Of a DNA stretch of 5,509 bases, positions 5,147-5,509 are shown one piece after another. The position numbers and the translations under genes are program-made. The notes beneath the pieces are model-generated. The model did no database searches, had not been told where the DNA came from, and saw only the letters and a list, made by a program, of their open reading frames with translations. Each line of letters opens with the position of its first letter. Position 1 is the first letter of the stretch. Origin of the DNA: an uncultured Caulobacter sp. (GTDB taxonomy: Bacteria; Pseudomonadota; Alphaproteobacteria; Caulobacterales; Caulobacteraceae); contig NZ_CALCDX010000060.1 of the NCBI RefSeq assembly GCF_937900395.1, forward strand, positions 1 through 5,509, read 5' to 3'.

Positions 5147-5509
5147 TCAGCTGAATCGCCAGGCTTCCTCGGCCGCGCGCTTGAGGGCGCGGGACTTGTG
5201 CAGGGTCTCGTCGTATTCGCCGTCCGGATCACTGTCGGCGACGATGCCGCCGCCGGCCTGCACGTACATCATGCCGTCCTTGACCAGCGCCGTGCGCAGC
5301 ACGATGCAGGTGTCGACCGAGCCGTCCGCGCCGAAATAGCCAACGGCGCCGGCATAGCCGATGCCGCGCTTTTCGACTTCCAGCTCGTCGATGATCTCCA
5401 TGGCCCGCACCTTGGGCGCGCCCGACAGGGTGCCGGCGGGCAGGGCGGCCATCAGGACATCGACCGGATCGACGCCTTCGGGCGCGTTGCCCTCGACGTT
5501 CGAGACGAT
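5147..5509 (-). CDS. trpE: Anthranilate synthase component I, C-terminal fragment (cut by window edge)
   Basis: TrpE converts chorismate plus ammonia (from TrpG) to anthranilate. Only the last 120 codons are in the window; the gene begins beyond the right edge. The fragment is the end of the chorismate-binding domain: IVSNVEGN at the edge, PAGTLSGAPKVRAMEIIDE, then YAGAVGYFGADGS, CIVLRTA, and VQAGGGIVADSDPDGEYDET, whose final Glu residues belong to the Mg2+/chorismate site. It ends in WRFS and TGA at 5149-5147. An internal Met at 5452 is not the start, because family sequence continues upstream of it. PabB and other chorismate-utilising enzymes share this fold, but the close match to TrpE and the adjacent trpGDC make trpE the clear choice. 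It is unfused to trpG and separated from it by 448 nt holding an opposite-strand gene. Confidence 0.94.
   Translation of the reverse strand: MVSNVEGNAPEGVDPVDVLMAALPAGTLSGAPKVRAMEIIDELEVEKRGIGYAGAVGYFGADGSVDTCIVLRTALVKDGMMYVQAGGGIVADSDPDGEYDETLHKSRALKRAAEEAWRFS

Noticed and set aside
1..5509. CRISPR arrays, tRNA/rRNA genes, transposase genes or phage genes
   Set aside because: I saw no regularly spaced repeats, no tRNA-like cloverleaf ending in a CCA region, and no mobile-element protein in any frame.

Overview
This is GC-rich DNA (roughly two thirds G+C by eye) whose LexA and Trp proteins look alphaproteobacterial. The LexA sequence closely resembles, from memory, that of Caulobacter, and its control site is the alphaproteobacterial GTTC-N7-GTTC type. 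I infer a member of the Caulobacterales such as Caulobacter or Phenylobacterium; no database search was possible.

Layout. All recognisable genes except one lie on the minus strand. In the direction of transcription, from the right edge: the 3' end of trpE (5147-5509); a small plus-strand gene for a single-pass membrane protein (4906-5118) lying convergent to trpE; a 207-bp intergenic stretch holding three inverted repeats (4726-4773, 4791-4821, 4829-4859); the compact trpG-trpD-trpC cluster (4698-2281), closed by a good intrinsic terminator (2256-2275); a PlsC-like acyltransferase (2186-1620); a class I SAM-dependent methyltransferase (1533-739); a short AT-rich patch with terminator-like hairpins (about 661-740); and lexA, cut by the left edge (566-1), with an SOS box overlapping its probable promoter.

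How the genes work together. TrpE and TrpG form anthranilate synthase (chorismate to anthranilate). TrpD adds the phosphoribosyl group and TrpC closes the indole-glycerol-phosphate ring, so four consecutive functions of tryptophan synthesis are here. trpG, trpD and trpC are packed tightly enough (10-nt gap, then a 4-nt GTGA overlap) to be translationally coupled. trpE is separate, with its stop 448 nt before trpG. LexA is the self-cleaving SOS repressor and appears autoregulated. The acyltransferase and methyltransferase are not obviously linked to tryptophan or SOS biology. They sit between trpC and lexA, where many alphaproteobacteria, as I recall, carry moaC and moeA.

Most of the window is ordinary conserved chromosome. 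The parts most worth a second look are the repeat-rich trpG upstream region, the small membrane-protein gene beside it, and the acyltransferase-methyltransferase pair.
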